Both the position numbers and the translations under genes were made by a program. This document shows positions 38,034 through 46,709 of a stretch of DNA of 64,000 nt, one piece after another. A model generated the notes under the pieces. It had not been told where the DNA came from. It did not search any database and worked only from the letters and a program-made list of their open reading frames with translations. The first letter of the stretch is position 1. Each line of letters starts with the position of its first letter. Source of the stretch: Pimelobacter simplex (GTDB taxonomy: Bacteria > Actinomycetota > Actinomycetes > Propionibacteriales > Nocardioidaceae); assembly GCA_016803235.1 (NCBI GenBank), contig JADCLI010000019.1, positions 1-64,000 on the forward strand, given 5' to 3'.

Positions 38034-38141
38034 GTCGAGCAGGTCACGGCCGCGGAACGAGGCTGTGACCGTGTCGAGACGCGTCGCCGTGTCCCGACAC
38101 GCGCCTCGCGGCTTCGCGCGCCCAGCCGCGGCGCTCCTCGA
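38034..38141. repeat. GC-rich palindrome-rich intergenic block
   Basis: The space between the mutase and P450 starts contains GTCGAGCAGG on one side and CTCCTCGAC on the other, plus internal inverted pairs such as GTGTC/GACAC and GGTCAC/GTGACC. It resembles the REP-like fold-back at 14625 in composition, but the pairing is imperfect. Both divergent promoters must lie in 38009-38272. Confidence 0.4.
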
Positions 38142-38272
38142 CCTCCCCGCCTGATCTGGTGCTCGGCCTCGTGCCTCGGCCCCCACCAAGCGGTGACCTC
38201 AGGGTCGGGTCAGGGGCGCGATCCGGGTCACACCGGATTCACGGAGCCGTCTCGTCTGGTGGAATACCGACC

Positions 38273-39625
38273 ATGCGCATCCCCCTCTTCGACTCGCTGC
38301 TCCGGCCGGTCCTGGACCCCGTGCTCGGTCCCGCCAAGCAGCGGATCGGCATCTGGCTGCTCAACCGGACCATGCGCAACGGCATCGACCTGCGCAAGCT
38401 GCGCTTCCTGCCCGACGCCTTCACGCTCCCGCTGCGCCGCGACGGGCTCGACCCGGTGCCGGAGCTCGCGAAGGTGCAGGCCGACGAGCCGGTCAAGAAG
38501 CTCGCCGACCTGTTCGGCAAGGGCGTGTGGCTGGTCAGCGGGTACGACGAGGCGCGCGAGGTGCTCGCCGGCGGCGCGGAGGTGTGGTCCAACGACCTCG
38601 GCCAGTTCGTGTCCCAGGAGGGACGCTCCGACGAGGAGCAGATCGGCGGTCTTGGGATGACCGACCCGCCGCTGCACACGACCCTGCGCCGCTACCTGAC
38701 CCCCGAGTTCACGATGCGCCGCCTCGCCCGCCTGCAGCCCGGCATCGAGGCGATCGTCAAGCAGCGGCTCGACGCGATGGCCGAGGCCGGCCGCGACGGA
38801 CGCCCGGTCGACATGGTCGAGGAGTTCGCGTTCGCCGTGCCCTTCGACGTCATCTGCGACCTGCTCGGGCTGCCGGTCGACGACCGCGCCCGCTTCCTCG
38901 AGCTCGGCGTCGCGCGCTTCGACCTCACCGAGGGTGGCGCCGGTGCGTTCGGCGCGGCCGCCCACACCCGCGAGTTCCTCATCAACGCCGTGCGCGAGCA
39001 GCGGTCGAACCCGGGCGACGGCCTGATCGGCGCGCTGCTGAAGGAGCACGGCGACGAGCTCGACGACGTGACCCTCGGCGGGATCGCCGACGGCGTCTTC
39101 CTCGGCGGCTACGAGACCTCCGCCTCGATGCTGGCGCTGGGCGCTTACCTGATCGCGACCACCCCCAAGGCCGGCGAGATGCTGCGCTCCGACGACGGCG
39201 AGCAGGTCAACAAGGTCGTCGAGGAGCTGCTGCGCCACCTGTGCGTCGTGCAGCTCGCGTTCCTGCGCTTCGCCAAGCAGGACGTCGTCGTGGGTGGGGT
39301 GCGGATCAAGGAGGGCGACGCGGTCGGCGTCTCCCTGCTCGCCGCCAACCGCGACCCGCGGCTCGCGCCGGGCCTCGACGACTTCGACCCGTCCCGCGAG
39401 CCCACCCGCCACCTCGCCTTCGGCTGGGGCATGCACCGCTGCGTCGGCGCCGAGCTGGCCCGGATGGAGCTGCGCACCGCGTTGCGGATGCTCGCCGAGC
39501 GGTTCCCCGACCTGGCCATGGCCGCCGACATCTCCGACCTCGAGTTCCGCAAGCTCTCGGCGGTCTACGGCGTCGAGGCGCTTCCCGTCCTCACCGGCGG
39601 CGACCGGGTGGCCGAGCCCGCGTGA
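38273..39625 (+). CDS. Cytochrome P450
   Basis: The product has 450 residues from the ATG at 38273. The haem loop FGWGMHRCVG has the ligand Cys390, the I-helix has FLGGYETSAS, and the K-helix E-x-x-R is EELLR. The usual AGxDT threonine region is present with Glu in place of Asp. It is a class I-type soluble P450 that needs a ferredoxin and reductase; none is adjacent. The substrate is unknown. The stop is followed at once by a palindrome that precedes the globin gene. Confidence 0.93.
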   Translation: MRIPLFDSLLRPVLDPVLGPAKQRIGIWLLNRTMRNGIDLRKLRFLPDAFTLPLRRDGLDPVPELAKVQADEPVKKLADLFGKGVWLVSGYDEAREVLAGGAEVWSNDLGQFVSQEGRSDEEQIGGLGMTDPPLHTTLRRYLTPEFTMRRLARLQPGIEAIVKQRLDAMAEAGRDGRPVDMVEEFAFAVPFDVICDLLGLPVDDRARFLELGVARFDLTEGGAGAFGAAAHTREFLINAVREQRSNPGDGLIGALLKEHGDELDDVTLGGIADGVFLGGYETSASMLALGAYLIATTPKAGEMLRSDDGEQVNKVVEELLRHLCVVQLAFLRFAKQDVVVGGVRIKEGDAVGVSLLAANRDPRLAPGLDDFDPSREPTRHLAFGWGMHRCVGAELARMELRTALRMLAERFPDLAMAADISDLEFRKLSAVYGVEALPVLTGGDRVAEPA

Positions 39626-39646
39626 CCTGAGTAATCGATACTCAGG
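39626..39646. promoter_or_regulatory. Operator-like palindrome upstream of the globin gene
   Basis: CCTGAGTA and TACTCAGG are perfect 8-base arms around a 5-base centre. It starts 1 base after the P450 stop and ends 32 bases before the globin ATG, in the region where a promoter would lie. A dimeric regulator is the simplest reader; none is identified. Confidence 0.55.
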
Positions 39647-39678
39647 ACCACGACGGCTTGCGTCGCTAGCGTCGCCCC

Positions 39679-40065
39679 ATGAGCGCGTACGACGCCATCG
39701 GCGGAGCCGGTGCGGTGAAGGCCGCGGTGGCGGTCTTCTACCAGCGGGTGCTGGACGACCCCGACCTGCGGGCGTGGTTCGACGGGATCGACCTGGCGCG
39801 GCTCAAGGCGCACCAGCGGGCGTTCCTGAGCCACGCGCTCGGCGGGCCGGAGCTGTTCGCCGGCCGTCCCCTCGCCGAGGCGCACGCCGGGCTGGCGATC
39901 ACCGACGACGCCTTCGACGCGGTGACCGAGCACCTGGTCATGACCCTGCACGACCTCGGGGCCGACGCCGAGCACGTCGAGCGGGTGCGGGGCGCGCTGG
40001 AGGCGCGGCGTGGAGCGGTCGTCGACGGGGACCTCAGCGGCGCGCCAGCTCCTGCCGACCACTGA
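39679..40065 (+). CDS. Group I truncated haemoglobin
   Basis: The product has 128 residues. The fold is recognised from YDAIGGAGAVKAAVAVFYQRVLDDP, the B-helix Phe-Tyr, and the proximal His in LAEAHAGLAITDDAF. Group I truncated globins bind oxygen and often detoxify nitric oxide. The gene is convergent with the LAL regulator, and their 3' ends overlap by 32 bases. Confidence 0.9.
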   Translation: MSAYDAIGGAGAVKAAVAVFYQRVLDDPDLRAWFDGIDLARLKAHQRAFLSHALGGPELFAGRPLAEAHAGLAITDDAFDAVTEHLVMTLHDLGADAEHVERVRGALEARRGAVVDGDLSGAPAPADH

Positions 40066-42619
40066 TCCCGAGCTTGGTGTAGACCGACTGCAGGTGGTTG
40101 TCGACCGTCCGTGAGGACAGGAACAGCTGGGCCGCGATCTCCTTGCTGGTGGCGCCGGCGGCGGCCAGTGCGGCGATCTCCCGCTCGCGCGGCGTGAGCG
40201 GGCTGTCCGCGTCGCCGGCGCGGAGGATCGGCAGGTCGAGACCGTCGCAGCGGCGGACCAGGTCAGCGGCCCGGGCCCGGGCCGCGGCGGCGCTGCGGGC
40301 GCTCCCGAGGACGCGGGCGGCACCGGCCGCGGCCACGGCGGCGAGCCGCAGCCCGTCGCGCCCCTCCCAGCTCTCGCTGATCCGCAGCAGGCCGGCGTGG
40401 TCGCGGTCCGCCGCGGCCGCGGCGTGCTCGGCGAGCAGGCCGATGAAGCCGCTGTCGCACTCCGCCGCGAGCTGGGCCAGCGGGGCGAGGGCCGCGTCCG
40501 CCCGGCCGATCTCGAGGGCGACCTGCCAGGCCTGGGCGGCGAGCGTGCGGTTGCCGGCCGCGTGTGCCCGGGTCGCGGCGTCGGCGACGTGGCCCAGCGT
40601 GGCCTCGGTGCCGGACGCCATCCCCTCGGACCAGCCCCGGGCCAGGGCCAGCCAGGACCCGGGGACCAGCTCGGCGGAGACCTGCGCGAGGGTGGTCCGG
40701 GCCAGGTCGAGGTCGCCGGCCGCGCCCTGGACGGCGGTCAGGCTGAGTCGTGCCAGCACGGCCATCCCCGGCGGGCCGACCGACGTGGCGCCGCTGATGG
40801 TCTCGGTCAACCAGCGCTCGGCGGAGGCGAGGTGCCCGGCGTCCGCGGCGATCCGGCCGAGCAGGAACTCGATCGACCGGCTGAGGATCTCGTCGCCGTT
40901 GTCGGCGGCCTCGGTCAGCGCCTGGACCGCGGTGGTCCGGGCGGCGCCGTACCGGCCGGCGAGGTGCTGCACGGTCGCCAGCGCGAGCCGGGTCTCCGCG
41001 CGGCACAGGCCCATGACCTTGCCGTCGGTCGCCTCCGCGAAGGCCACCGCCCGTTCGGCGGCCGTGGTCGCCTCCGCCTCGCGCCCCAGGCAGGCCAGGG
41101 GGACCGCCCGGGCCAGCCCGATCCGGGCCTGCTCCTGCTCGGAGTCGCCGAGCAGGGGAGCGATCCGGCCGACGACGGCCTCGGCCTCGCTCGACCGGCC
41201 CGCCGCGACGAGGGCAGCGGCCCGGGTCAGCTCCAGCGCCGGGTGGGGGCGGTCCGAGGTCTGCGCCACCCGGTCGAGCACGTCGAGCGCGGCGAGCGGG
41301 CCGCGGCCGGTGAGCTGGCCGACCGCGACCAGGCGGGCGATCCGCGCGCCCTGGTCGGGGTGGCGCTCCAGCAGGGCGAGCGCCTCGTCCGAGCGGCCGA
41401 CCCGCAGCAACGAGTCGGCCTGGAGCAGCAGCAGCTCGGGGTCGGCGGGCGCGGTGCGCAGCCCGGCCTCGGTCAGCCGGATCACCGCGGCATGGTCGCC
41501 CATGCCGAGGGCGTACCGGGCGGCTGCGGTGATCACCGCCGGGTCGGCGCCGACACCCGCCTCGACCTGCCACATCGTGACGTGGAGGAGGTCGCTGTCG
41601 TCGGCCCGGCTCGCGAGGAGTGCGGCCTGCTCGGTGAGGATGTCCTCGACCCGCAGCCGGGACAGCGCCCCGGCGAGCGCCGTGCCGTAGACGGGCTGTG
41701 CCAGCCCGACCGTGCCGTCCTCGCCGATCCGGACCAGGCCGGCCGTCTCCAGGGCGGCCAGTGCCGGCCGGACGCCGTCACCGGGCAGCTGGTCGGGACG
41801 CAGGTCGCCGCACACGGCGAGCCGCTCGAGGGCGTCGCGGGCGGCCGCGCCGAGCGGGGCCACCCGGGCCAGCACGAGGTCGCGCAGGGTCGGCGTGCCG
41901 GCCGGGCCGCCGGCCAGCTGCCACACCCCCGTCGTCGAGGACAGGCTGCCGTCGGCGAGCGCGCCCAGCACCAGCTCGCGCAGGTACAGCGGGTTGCCGC
42001 CGCTGGCGGCGTGCAGCGTCGCCGCCGTGCGGTGCGCCACCGCGCCGCCGAGTGCGCCCTCGAGCACGTCCTGGGTCGTGCTCGCCGACAGCGGCTCGAG
42101 GTCGACGCGCACGTCGCGCCCCGCGCTCCAGGCCATCACCAGCGGATCGGGCAGCGGGTCGCCGTGCCGCAGCGCCGCCACCAGCCGGACCAGCCCGGCC
42201 GCCGCGAGCTGGGCGACGAGGAGCACCGACGCCGCGTCCAGCAGGGTGACGTCGTCGACGACCAGCACGATCGGCCGGCCGCCGGCCGCGGCGGTCAGCG
42301 CCGTGCTCGCCTCGGCGAACAGGCGGGCGGGGTCGAGCGGCGTGCCGTCGTACGGACTCAGGCCGGGGAGCTGCGCCGACAGCGCGCCCAGCGGCACGAC
42401 GCCCAGGATCGCGCTGGCGCCGAGCTCGACGACGTGGTGGGCGCCGGCGGCCCGGGTCGCCACCTCCGCGAGGAGCCGGGACTTGCCCACCCCCGTGGGC
42501 CCGTGGACCGTGACGATGCGAGCCGTCGTCGTGAGTGCGGCCAGAGAGGTGTCGAGCTCCCTGTCCCGCCCGAGCAACGGCCAGTGCCGCTCGGGGTGCG
42601 GCACGACCGTCGTCGACAT
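40034..42619 (-). CDS. Large LuxR-family (LAL) ATP-binding regulator
   Basis: The product has 861 residues. An N-terminal AAA/ATPase domain has Walker A GPTGVGKSRL and a Walker B-like IVLVVDDV. A long central region has TPR-like helices. The C-terminal LuxR helix-turn-helix is LTPREREIAALAAAGATSKEIA with SSRTVDNHLQSVYTKLGI. LAL proteins activate catabolic or secondary-metabolic genes in actinobacteria; the signal is unknown. A TGGTGA-GCAA-TCACCA hairpin at 42662-42677 sits 42 bases upstream of the ATG. Confidence 0.9.
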   Translation of the reverse strand: MSTTVVPHPERHWPLLGRDRELDTSLAALTTTARIVTVHGPTGVGKSRLLAEVATRAAGAHHVVELGASAILGVVPLGALSAQLPGLSPYDGTPLDPARLFAEASTALTAAAGGRPIVLVVDDVTLLDAASVLLVAQLAAAGLVRLVAALRHGDPLPDPLVMAWSAGRDVRVDLEPLSASTTQDVLEGALGGAVAHRTAATLHAASGGNPLYLRELVLGALADGSLSSTTGVWQLAGGPAGTPTLRDLVLARVAPLGAAARDALERLAVCGDLRPDQLPGDGVRPALAALETAGLVRIGEDGTVGLAQPVYGTALAGALSRLRVEDILTEQAALLASRADDSDLLHVTMWQVEAGVGADPAVITAAARYALGMGDHAAVIRLTEAGLRTAPADPELLLLQADSLLRVGRSDEALALLERHPDQGARIARLVAVGQLTGRGPLAALDVLDRVAQTSDRPHPALELTRAAALVAAGRSSEAEAVVGRIAPLLGDSEQEQARIGLARAVPLACLGREAEATTAAERAVAFAEATDGKVMGLCRAETRLALATVQHLAGRYGAARTTAVQALTEAADNGDEILSRSIEFLLGRIAADAGHLASAERWLTETISGATSVGPPGMAVLARLSLTAVQGAAGDLDLARTTLAQVSAELVPGSWLALARGWSEGMASGTEATLGHVADAATRAHAAGNRTLAAQAWQVALEIGRADAALAPLAQLAAECDSGFIGLLAEHAAAAADRDHAGLLRISESWEGRDGLRLAAVAAAGAARVLGSARSAAAARARAADLVRRCDGLDLPILRAGDADSPLTPREREIAALAAAGATSKEIAAQLFLSSRTVDNHLQSVYTKLGISGRQELARR

Positions 42620-42661
42620 GGCACGGAGTCTAGGGCCGGGATCGGGCCCGTCCGCCCCGAA

Positions 42662-42677
42662 TGGTGAGCAATCACCA
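42662..42677. promoter_or_regulatory. Short inverted repeat upstream of the LAL gene
   Basis: TGGTGA and TCACCA are perfect 6-base arms around GCAA. It may be an operator for the LAL gene. The rest of the 42620-42896 gap is GC-rich and holds no frame I trust; a 62-codon minus-strand frame at 42672-42860 has no recognised match. Confidence 0.3.
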
Positions 42678-42896
42678 CCCCGGTCCCCCCCCGGCGGGCT
42701 TGGTGCCGACCGGTGGCTGCGCGAGGGCAGGGCCGATCCGCAGGCGGACCGGGGCCCGCTCCAGGTTGACGTCGCACGAGTCGGGGAAGAAGGTCGTGGG
42801 GTCGGCGGCTCGACGGGGTGCGCCGACCCACCGCAGGACCCCTGCGCCGCGTTCGCCCATCGTGGGGATGGTGGACGCGGCGCAGGCCTGCGCGGG

Positions 42897-43697
42897 CTAC
42901 TTGCTGGTGCTGAGCCGGTACTGCCGCACCGACAGCGGCGCGAACACCACGATGATCGCCACCACCCAGATCAGCGTGTAGGCGACGGGGTGCTGCAGCG
43001 ACCAGGCGTCCGAGCCCGGCCCGACCCCGGTGTTGCCGAACAGGTCGCGGCTGGCCTGGGTGACCGCCGAGACCGGGTTCCACTCCACCACCGGCTTGAG
43101 GACCTTGTTGAAGGACTCGGTCGGCACGAACGCGTTGGAGATGAACGTCAGCGGCATGATCACCATGAACGAGGCGTTGTTGATCACCTCGACGCTGGGC
43201 ACCATCAGGCCGACCCAGGCCATCACCCAGCTGATCGCGTAGCCGAACACCAGCAGCAGCGCGAAGCCGGCGAGCGCGTCGAGGAAGCCCTCGCGGATCC
43301 GCCAGCCCACGAGCAGGCCCGTCAGCGCCATGATGACCAGCGACAGCACGTTGTAGACGACGTCGGAGGCGGTGCGGCCGACGAGCACGGCGGAGTTGGA
43401 CATCGGCAGCGAGCGGAACCGGTCGATGATGCCCTTCTGCATGTCCTCGGCGAGGCCGGCCCCGGTGAAGGTCGCGCCGAACACGATGGTCTGGCCGAAG
43501 ATGCCCGCGATCAGCCACTCGCGGTAGTTGACGCCGGGCGTCTCGATCGCGCCGCCGAACACGTAGGCGAACAGCAGGACGAACATGATCGGGCTGAGCA
43601 GGACGAAGACCAGGATCTCCGGCACCCGCACGATCTTGATCAGGTTGCGCTGGGCCACCACCCAGCCGTCGTTGAGGGCCTGGGCCATGGTGCTCAC
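42897..43697 (-). CDS. ABC-2 type exporter permease (DrrB-like)
   Basis: The product has 266 residues with six hydrophobic segments. The ABC-2 family is seen in NLIKIVRVPEILVFVLLSPIMFVLLFAYVFG, in GIFGQTIVFGATFTGAGLAEDMQKGIIDRFRSLP and in the region FISNAFVPTESF. It forms the membrane part of a drug- or lipid-type exporter. Its GTG overlaps the stop of the ATPase gene, so the two are coupled. Confidence 0.9.
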   Translation of the reverse strand: MSTMAQALNDGWVVAQRNLIKIVRVPEILVFVLLSPIMFVLLFAYVFGGAIETPGVNYREWLIAGIFGQTIVFGATFTGAGLAEDMQKGIIDRFRSLPMSNSAVLVGRTASDVVYNVLSLVIMALTGLLVGWRIREGFLDALAGFALLLVFGYAISWVMAWVGLMVPSVEVINNASFMVIMPLTFISNAFVPTESFNKVLKPVVEWNPVSAVTQASRDLFGNTGVGPGSDAWSLQHPVAYTLIWVVAIIVVFAPLSVRQYRLSTSK

Positions 43698-44662
43698 TGC
43701 TCGGCTCCCGTCGTCTCGGTGCTCTCGTGTCCGGTCAGGCTGAGGAAGACGTCGTCCAGCGTCGGCCGGCGCAGCCCCACGTCGAGGACCTTGACCGCGT
43801 CGCGCTCGAATCCCTGCAGCACCCGCAGGAGGTCGGCAGCGGCCTCGTCGCCGACCGCGGCCGCGAGCTCGCGGCCGTTGCCGGAGACCTGGACCTCGCC
43901 GACCGCGAACTCGTTGAGCACCCGGCTCGCCGCGTCGGTGTCGGCGGCGCTGGTCAGCACCACCTCGATCCGCTGCCCCCCGGTCTGCGCCTTGAGCTCG
44001 TCGGCCGTGCCGTGGGCGATCTCTCGGCCGTGGTCGATGACCACGATGTCGTCGGCGAGCACGTCGGCCTCCTCGAGGTACTGCGTCGTGAGCAGCAGCG
44101 TCGCGCCGTCGGTCACGAGCTCACGGATCACGTCCCACATCAGCTGCCGGCTGCGCGGGTCGAGTCCGGTGGTCGGCTCGTCGAGCACGATCACCGGCGG
44201 CGCGGCGACCAGCGCACAGGCCAGATCGAGCCGCCGGCGCTGTCCTCCGGAGTAGGTCTTGGTCGGTCGGCTCGCGAACTCGGTGAGGTCGAAGCGCTCG
44301 AGCAGCTCCTCGGCGCGCACCCGCGCCCGCTGCCTGCCCAGGTGGTAGAGCCGGCCGATCATGACGAGGTTCTCGTACGCCGTGAGGTGCTCGTCGACGG
44401 CGGCGTACTGGCCCGACAGCCCGATCTTCGCCTTGGCCCCGGCGGGGTCGGCCAGCACGTCGATGCCGGCGACGCTCGCCGTACCGCCGTCGGGCCGGAG
44501 CAGCGTCGTGAGGCACCGCACCGCCGTCGTCTTGCCCGCTCCGTTGGGCCCGAGCAGCGCGAGCACCTTCCCCTCGGGCACGGTCAGGTCGAGACCGGCC
44601 AGGGCCTCGACGTCCTGGTAGCGCTTGACCAGTCCGGTCGCGCGGATCATCGGTTCGCTCAT
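43694..44662 (-). CDS. ABC exporter ATPase (DrrA-like)
   Basis: The product has 322 residues from the ATG at 44662. Walker A (GPNGAGKTT), signature (YSGGQRRRLDLA), Walker B (VIVLDEPTTGLDPRSR) and the His switch (TTQYLEEAD) are all intact, and the C-terminal extension is of the DrrA type. With the DrrB-like permease it would pump out an amphipathic compound such as an antibiotic or glycolipid. It is divergent from the Dps-like gene and shares its regulatory region. Confidence 0.92.
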   Translation of the reverse strand: MSEPMIRATGLVKRYQDVEALAGLDLTVPEGKVLALLGPNGAGKTTAVRCLTTLLRPDGGTASVAGIDVLADPAGAKAKIGLSGQYAAVDEHLTAYENLVMIGRLYHLGRQRARVRAEELLERFDLTEFASRPTKTYSGGQRRRLDLACALVAAPPVIVLDEPTTGLDPRSRQLMWDVIRELVTDGATLLLTTQYLEEADVLADDIVVIDHGREIAHGTADELKAQTGGQRIEVVLTSAADTDAASRVLNEFAVGEVQVSGNGRELAAAVGDEAAADLLRVLQGFERDAVKVLDVGLRRPTLDDVFLSLTGHESTETTGAEQ

Positions 44663-44741
44663 CGTCGTCCCTGCGTCTCCTCGTCGTGTCCCCAGGCCTT
44701 CGACACTAGGGACCGGCACCGACATCGGAACTCATCGCGGT

Positions 44742-44772
44742 GAGGCAAGGCTCGGCATGGCGAGGCAAGGCT
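44742..44772. promoter_or_regulatory. GAGGCAAGGCT direct repeats in the exporter/Dps divergent promoter
   Basis: GAGGCAAGGCT occurs at 44742-44752 and 44762-44772, 20 bases apart, i.e. about two helical turns. The half resembles the core of DtxR/IdeR iron boxes (TTAGGTAAGGCT-like), but the matching inverted half is missing. Iron control of a Dps-like ferritin would make sense. Similarity is by eye only. Confidence 0.4.
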
Positions 44773-44776
44773 TCCT

Positions 44777-44797
44777 TTTCTGGAATGGTTCCAGAAA
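44777..44797. promoter_or_regulatory. Strong palindrome upstream of dps
   Basis: The arms TTTCTGGAA and TTCCAGAAA are perfect 9-base complements around TGG. It lies about 48 bases before the Dps-like GTG and is AT-rich in an otherwise GC-rich stretch. It looks like the operator of a dimeric, perhaps metal- or peroxide-sensing, regulator. Confidence 0.55.
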
Positions 44798-44844
44798 GCA
44801 TGGCAAGGTGGAGTCACCGAACCCGATGAAGGGAGCACTACCCC

Positions 44845-45378
44845 GTGGCCACCACCGTGACCCGTCACCGCTCGACCCAGCACGTGTCCCACCCCGCCTT
44901 CCGCGCGGACGCGGCCCTCGCCGGCCACCTCCAGCGGGTCCTCGTCGACCTCAACGACCTCGCCCTCCAGGGCAAGCAGGCGCACTGGAACGCGGTCGGC
45001 CCGAACTTCCGCGACCTGCACCTCCAGCTCGACGAGATCGTCGACGCCGCGCGCGAGTTCACCGACGCCGTCGCCGAGCGGATGCGTGCCCTGTACGTCG
45101 TCCCCGACGGCACGTCCGCCCGCACCGCGGCCCAGTCCAGCCTCCCGGCCTTCCCGGGCGGCGAGGTCGCGACCGGTGACGCGATCGACGCGATCGTCGC
45201 CTCGATCTACGCCGTCACCGGCACCGTGCGCGAGGTGCACGACGCCGTCGACGCCGCCGACCCGACCACGGCCGACCTGCTGCACACGATCCTCGACCGG
45301 CTCGAGCAGCTCGCGTGGCTGACCGACGCCGAGCGGCGCGCGCCCGAGGGCTCCGTGCCGGAGGCGATCATCGCCTGA
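44845..45378 (+). CDS. dps: Dps-like ferritin family protein
   Basis: The product has 177 residues with a GTG start. The Dps ferroxidase signature is intact: KQAHWNAVGPNFRDLHLQLDEIVDAAREFTD in pieces, with the His and Asp/Glu ligands, then AERMRAL. Such proteins store iron and protect DNA against peroxide. The N-terminal tail (TTVTRHRSTQHVSH) is basic and His-rich, and may bind DNA. The upstream palindrome and repeats suggest stress or iron control. Confidence 0.88.
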   Translation: MATTVTRHRSTQHVSHPAFRADAALAGHLQRVLVDLNDLALQGKQAHWNAVGPNFRDLHLQLDEIVDAAREFTDAVAERMRALYVVPDGTSARTAAQSSLPAFPGGEVATGDAIDAIVASIYAVTGTVREVHDAVDAADPTTADLLHTILDRLEQLAWLTDAERRAPEGSVPEAIIA

Positions 45379-45393
45379 GCGTCCCCGCCCCCA

Positions 45394-45463
45394 TTCCGTT
45401 CGATCGACCGGTTCGAGGGGTTGTTGGACCAAGAAATCCCTCAAGCCGATCGATCGAACGGAA
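45394..45463. repeat. Long inverted repeat between dps and the P450 gene
   Basis: The arms of 26 bases (45394-45419 and 45438-45463) are complementary at 23 positions (TTCCGTTCGATCGA.CGG...). The loop is 18 bases and AT-rich (GGTTGTTGGACCAAGAAAT region). It lies 15 bases after the Dps stop. No T-run follows on either strand, so simple terminator function is uncertain. Confidence 0.8.
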
Positions 45464-45479
45464 CGAGGGACTGGACAGA

Positions 45480-45517
45480 TCAGCCGACATGTCTCACTCT
45501 TGGGACATGTCGGCTGA
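45480..45517. promoter_or_regulatory. 14-base-arm palindrome overlapping the P450 start codon
   Basis: TCAGCCGACATGTC (45480-45493) and GACATGTCGGCTGA (45504-45517) are perfect inverted arms around a 10-base centre. Both arms contain an in-frame ATG of the P450 gene (45489 and 45507). As DNA it is a good TetR-type operator for the downstream TetR gene; as RNA it would bury the start codons in a hairpin. Either way it should control this operon. Confidence 0.65.
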
Positions 45518-46709
45518 ACTGTTCCACGGCTACCGGCCGGGCGGCGGCGCAGCGTGGCGCGACCCGTGGGCGTCGTACGCCTGGCTGCGCGACCACGACC
45601 CGGTCCACCACGTGGTGCCGCCGCGGCGCCCGGACGCCGACTACTTCGTGCTGTCGCGCCACGCCGACGTGCTGGCGGCCGCGGTCGACGTGGCGACGTA
45701 CTCCAGCACGCGTGGGCTCACCGTCGAGTACGACGAGCTCGAGCGGATCGGCCTGGTCGACAACCCGCCCTTCGTGATGACCGACCCGCCGGTGCACACG
45801 ACCTTCCGCCGGCTGGTCGCGCGCGGCTTCACGCCGCGCCAGGTGCGCGAGCTCGAGCCGGTGGTGCGCGCGTTCGTCGCCGACCGCCTCGACGCGCTCC
45901 GGGCGGCCGGCGGCGGCGACGTGGTCGCCGAGCTGTTCAAGCCCCTGCCGAGCCTGGTCGTCGGCCACTACCTCGGCGTCCCGGTGGAGGACCAGCCGCG
46001 CTTCGACGACTGGAGTGGCGCGATCGTCGCAGCCAACGTCGCGGGTGAGGGGGCGCTCGCGGCGGCCGACGCCGCGAGCGCCACGACCGAGCTGATGACC
46101 TACTTCGCCGACCTCGTCGAGCGCCGGCGCCGCGACCCGGGGGAGGACACGGTCTCCCAGCTGGTGATGGCAGGGACCGACCTGCTGGAGATCCTCGCCT
46201 TCGTCTTCACCATGGTCGCCGGCGGCAACGACACCTCCACCGGCGCGCTCGGCGGCGCGGCCCAGCTGCTGGCCGCGCATCCCGAGCAGCGCGCCCTCCT
46301 CGCCGGCTCGCCCGATCTGGTCCCCGACGCCGTCGAGGAGCTGCTCCGGCTGACCTCGCCGGTGCAGTGCCTGGCCCGCACGGCCACCCGTGACGTCGAG
46401 CTGCACGGCACCACGATCCCGGCCGGGCGCAAGGTGCTGCTGCTGTACGCCGCCGGCAACCGCGACCCGCGCAGGTACGGCCTCGACGCCGACCTGCTCG
46501 ACGTGCGCCGCCGTCCGAGCCAGGTGCTCAGCTTCAGCCAGGGCCACCACCACTGCCTGGGCGCGGCCGCCGCGCGGCTGCAGATCACCGTCGCGCTGGA
46601 GGAGCTGCTGGCCCGCATCCCCGACTTCGCCGTCGACGAGGACGCGGTCACCTGGGCCCCCGGGCCGTACGTCCGTCGCCCGCTCTCGGTGCCACTGGTG
46701 GTCTCGTGA
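45489..46709 (+). CDS. Cytochrome P450 (second)
   Basis: The product has 406 residues from the ATG at 45489 (the ATG at 45507 is an alternative; no clear ribosome site, both starts lie inside a palindrome). The haem loop is FSQGHHHCLG with ligand Cys356, the I-helix has AGGNDTST, and E-x-x-R is EELLRL. It is a soluble P450 needing external redox partners. The GTG of the TetR gene overlaps its stop (GTGA), so P450 and regulator form one operon. Confidence 0.93.
   Translation: MSHSWDMSAELFHGYRPGGGAAWRDPWASYAWLRDHDPVHHVVPPRRPDADYFVLSRHADVLAAAVDVATYSSTRGLTVEYDELERIGLVDNPPFVMTDPPVHTTFRRLVARGFTPRQVRELEPVVRAFVADRLDALRAAGGGDVVAELFKPLPSLVVGHYLGVPVEDQPRFDDWSGAIVAANVAGEGALAAADAASATTELMTYFADLVERRRRDPGEDTVSQLVMAGTDLLEILAFVFTMVAGGNDTSTGALGGAAQLLAAHPEQRALLAGSPDLVPDAVEELLRLTSPVQCLARTATRDVELHGTTIPAGRKVLLLYAAGNRDPRRYGLDADLLDVRRRPSQVLSFSQGHHHCLGAAAARLQITVALEELLARIPDFAVDEDAVTWAPGPYVRRPLSVPLVVS

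Noticed and set aside
42672..42860. A 62-codon minus-strand frame in the gap between the LAL and exporter genes
   Set aside because: It has no recognised match, no clear ribosome site and Arg/Pro-rich composition. It was left unannotated.
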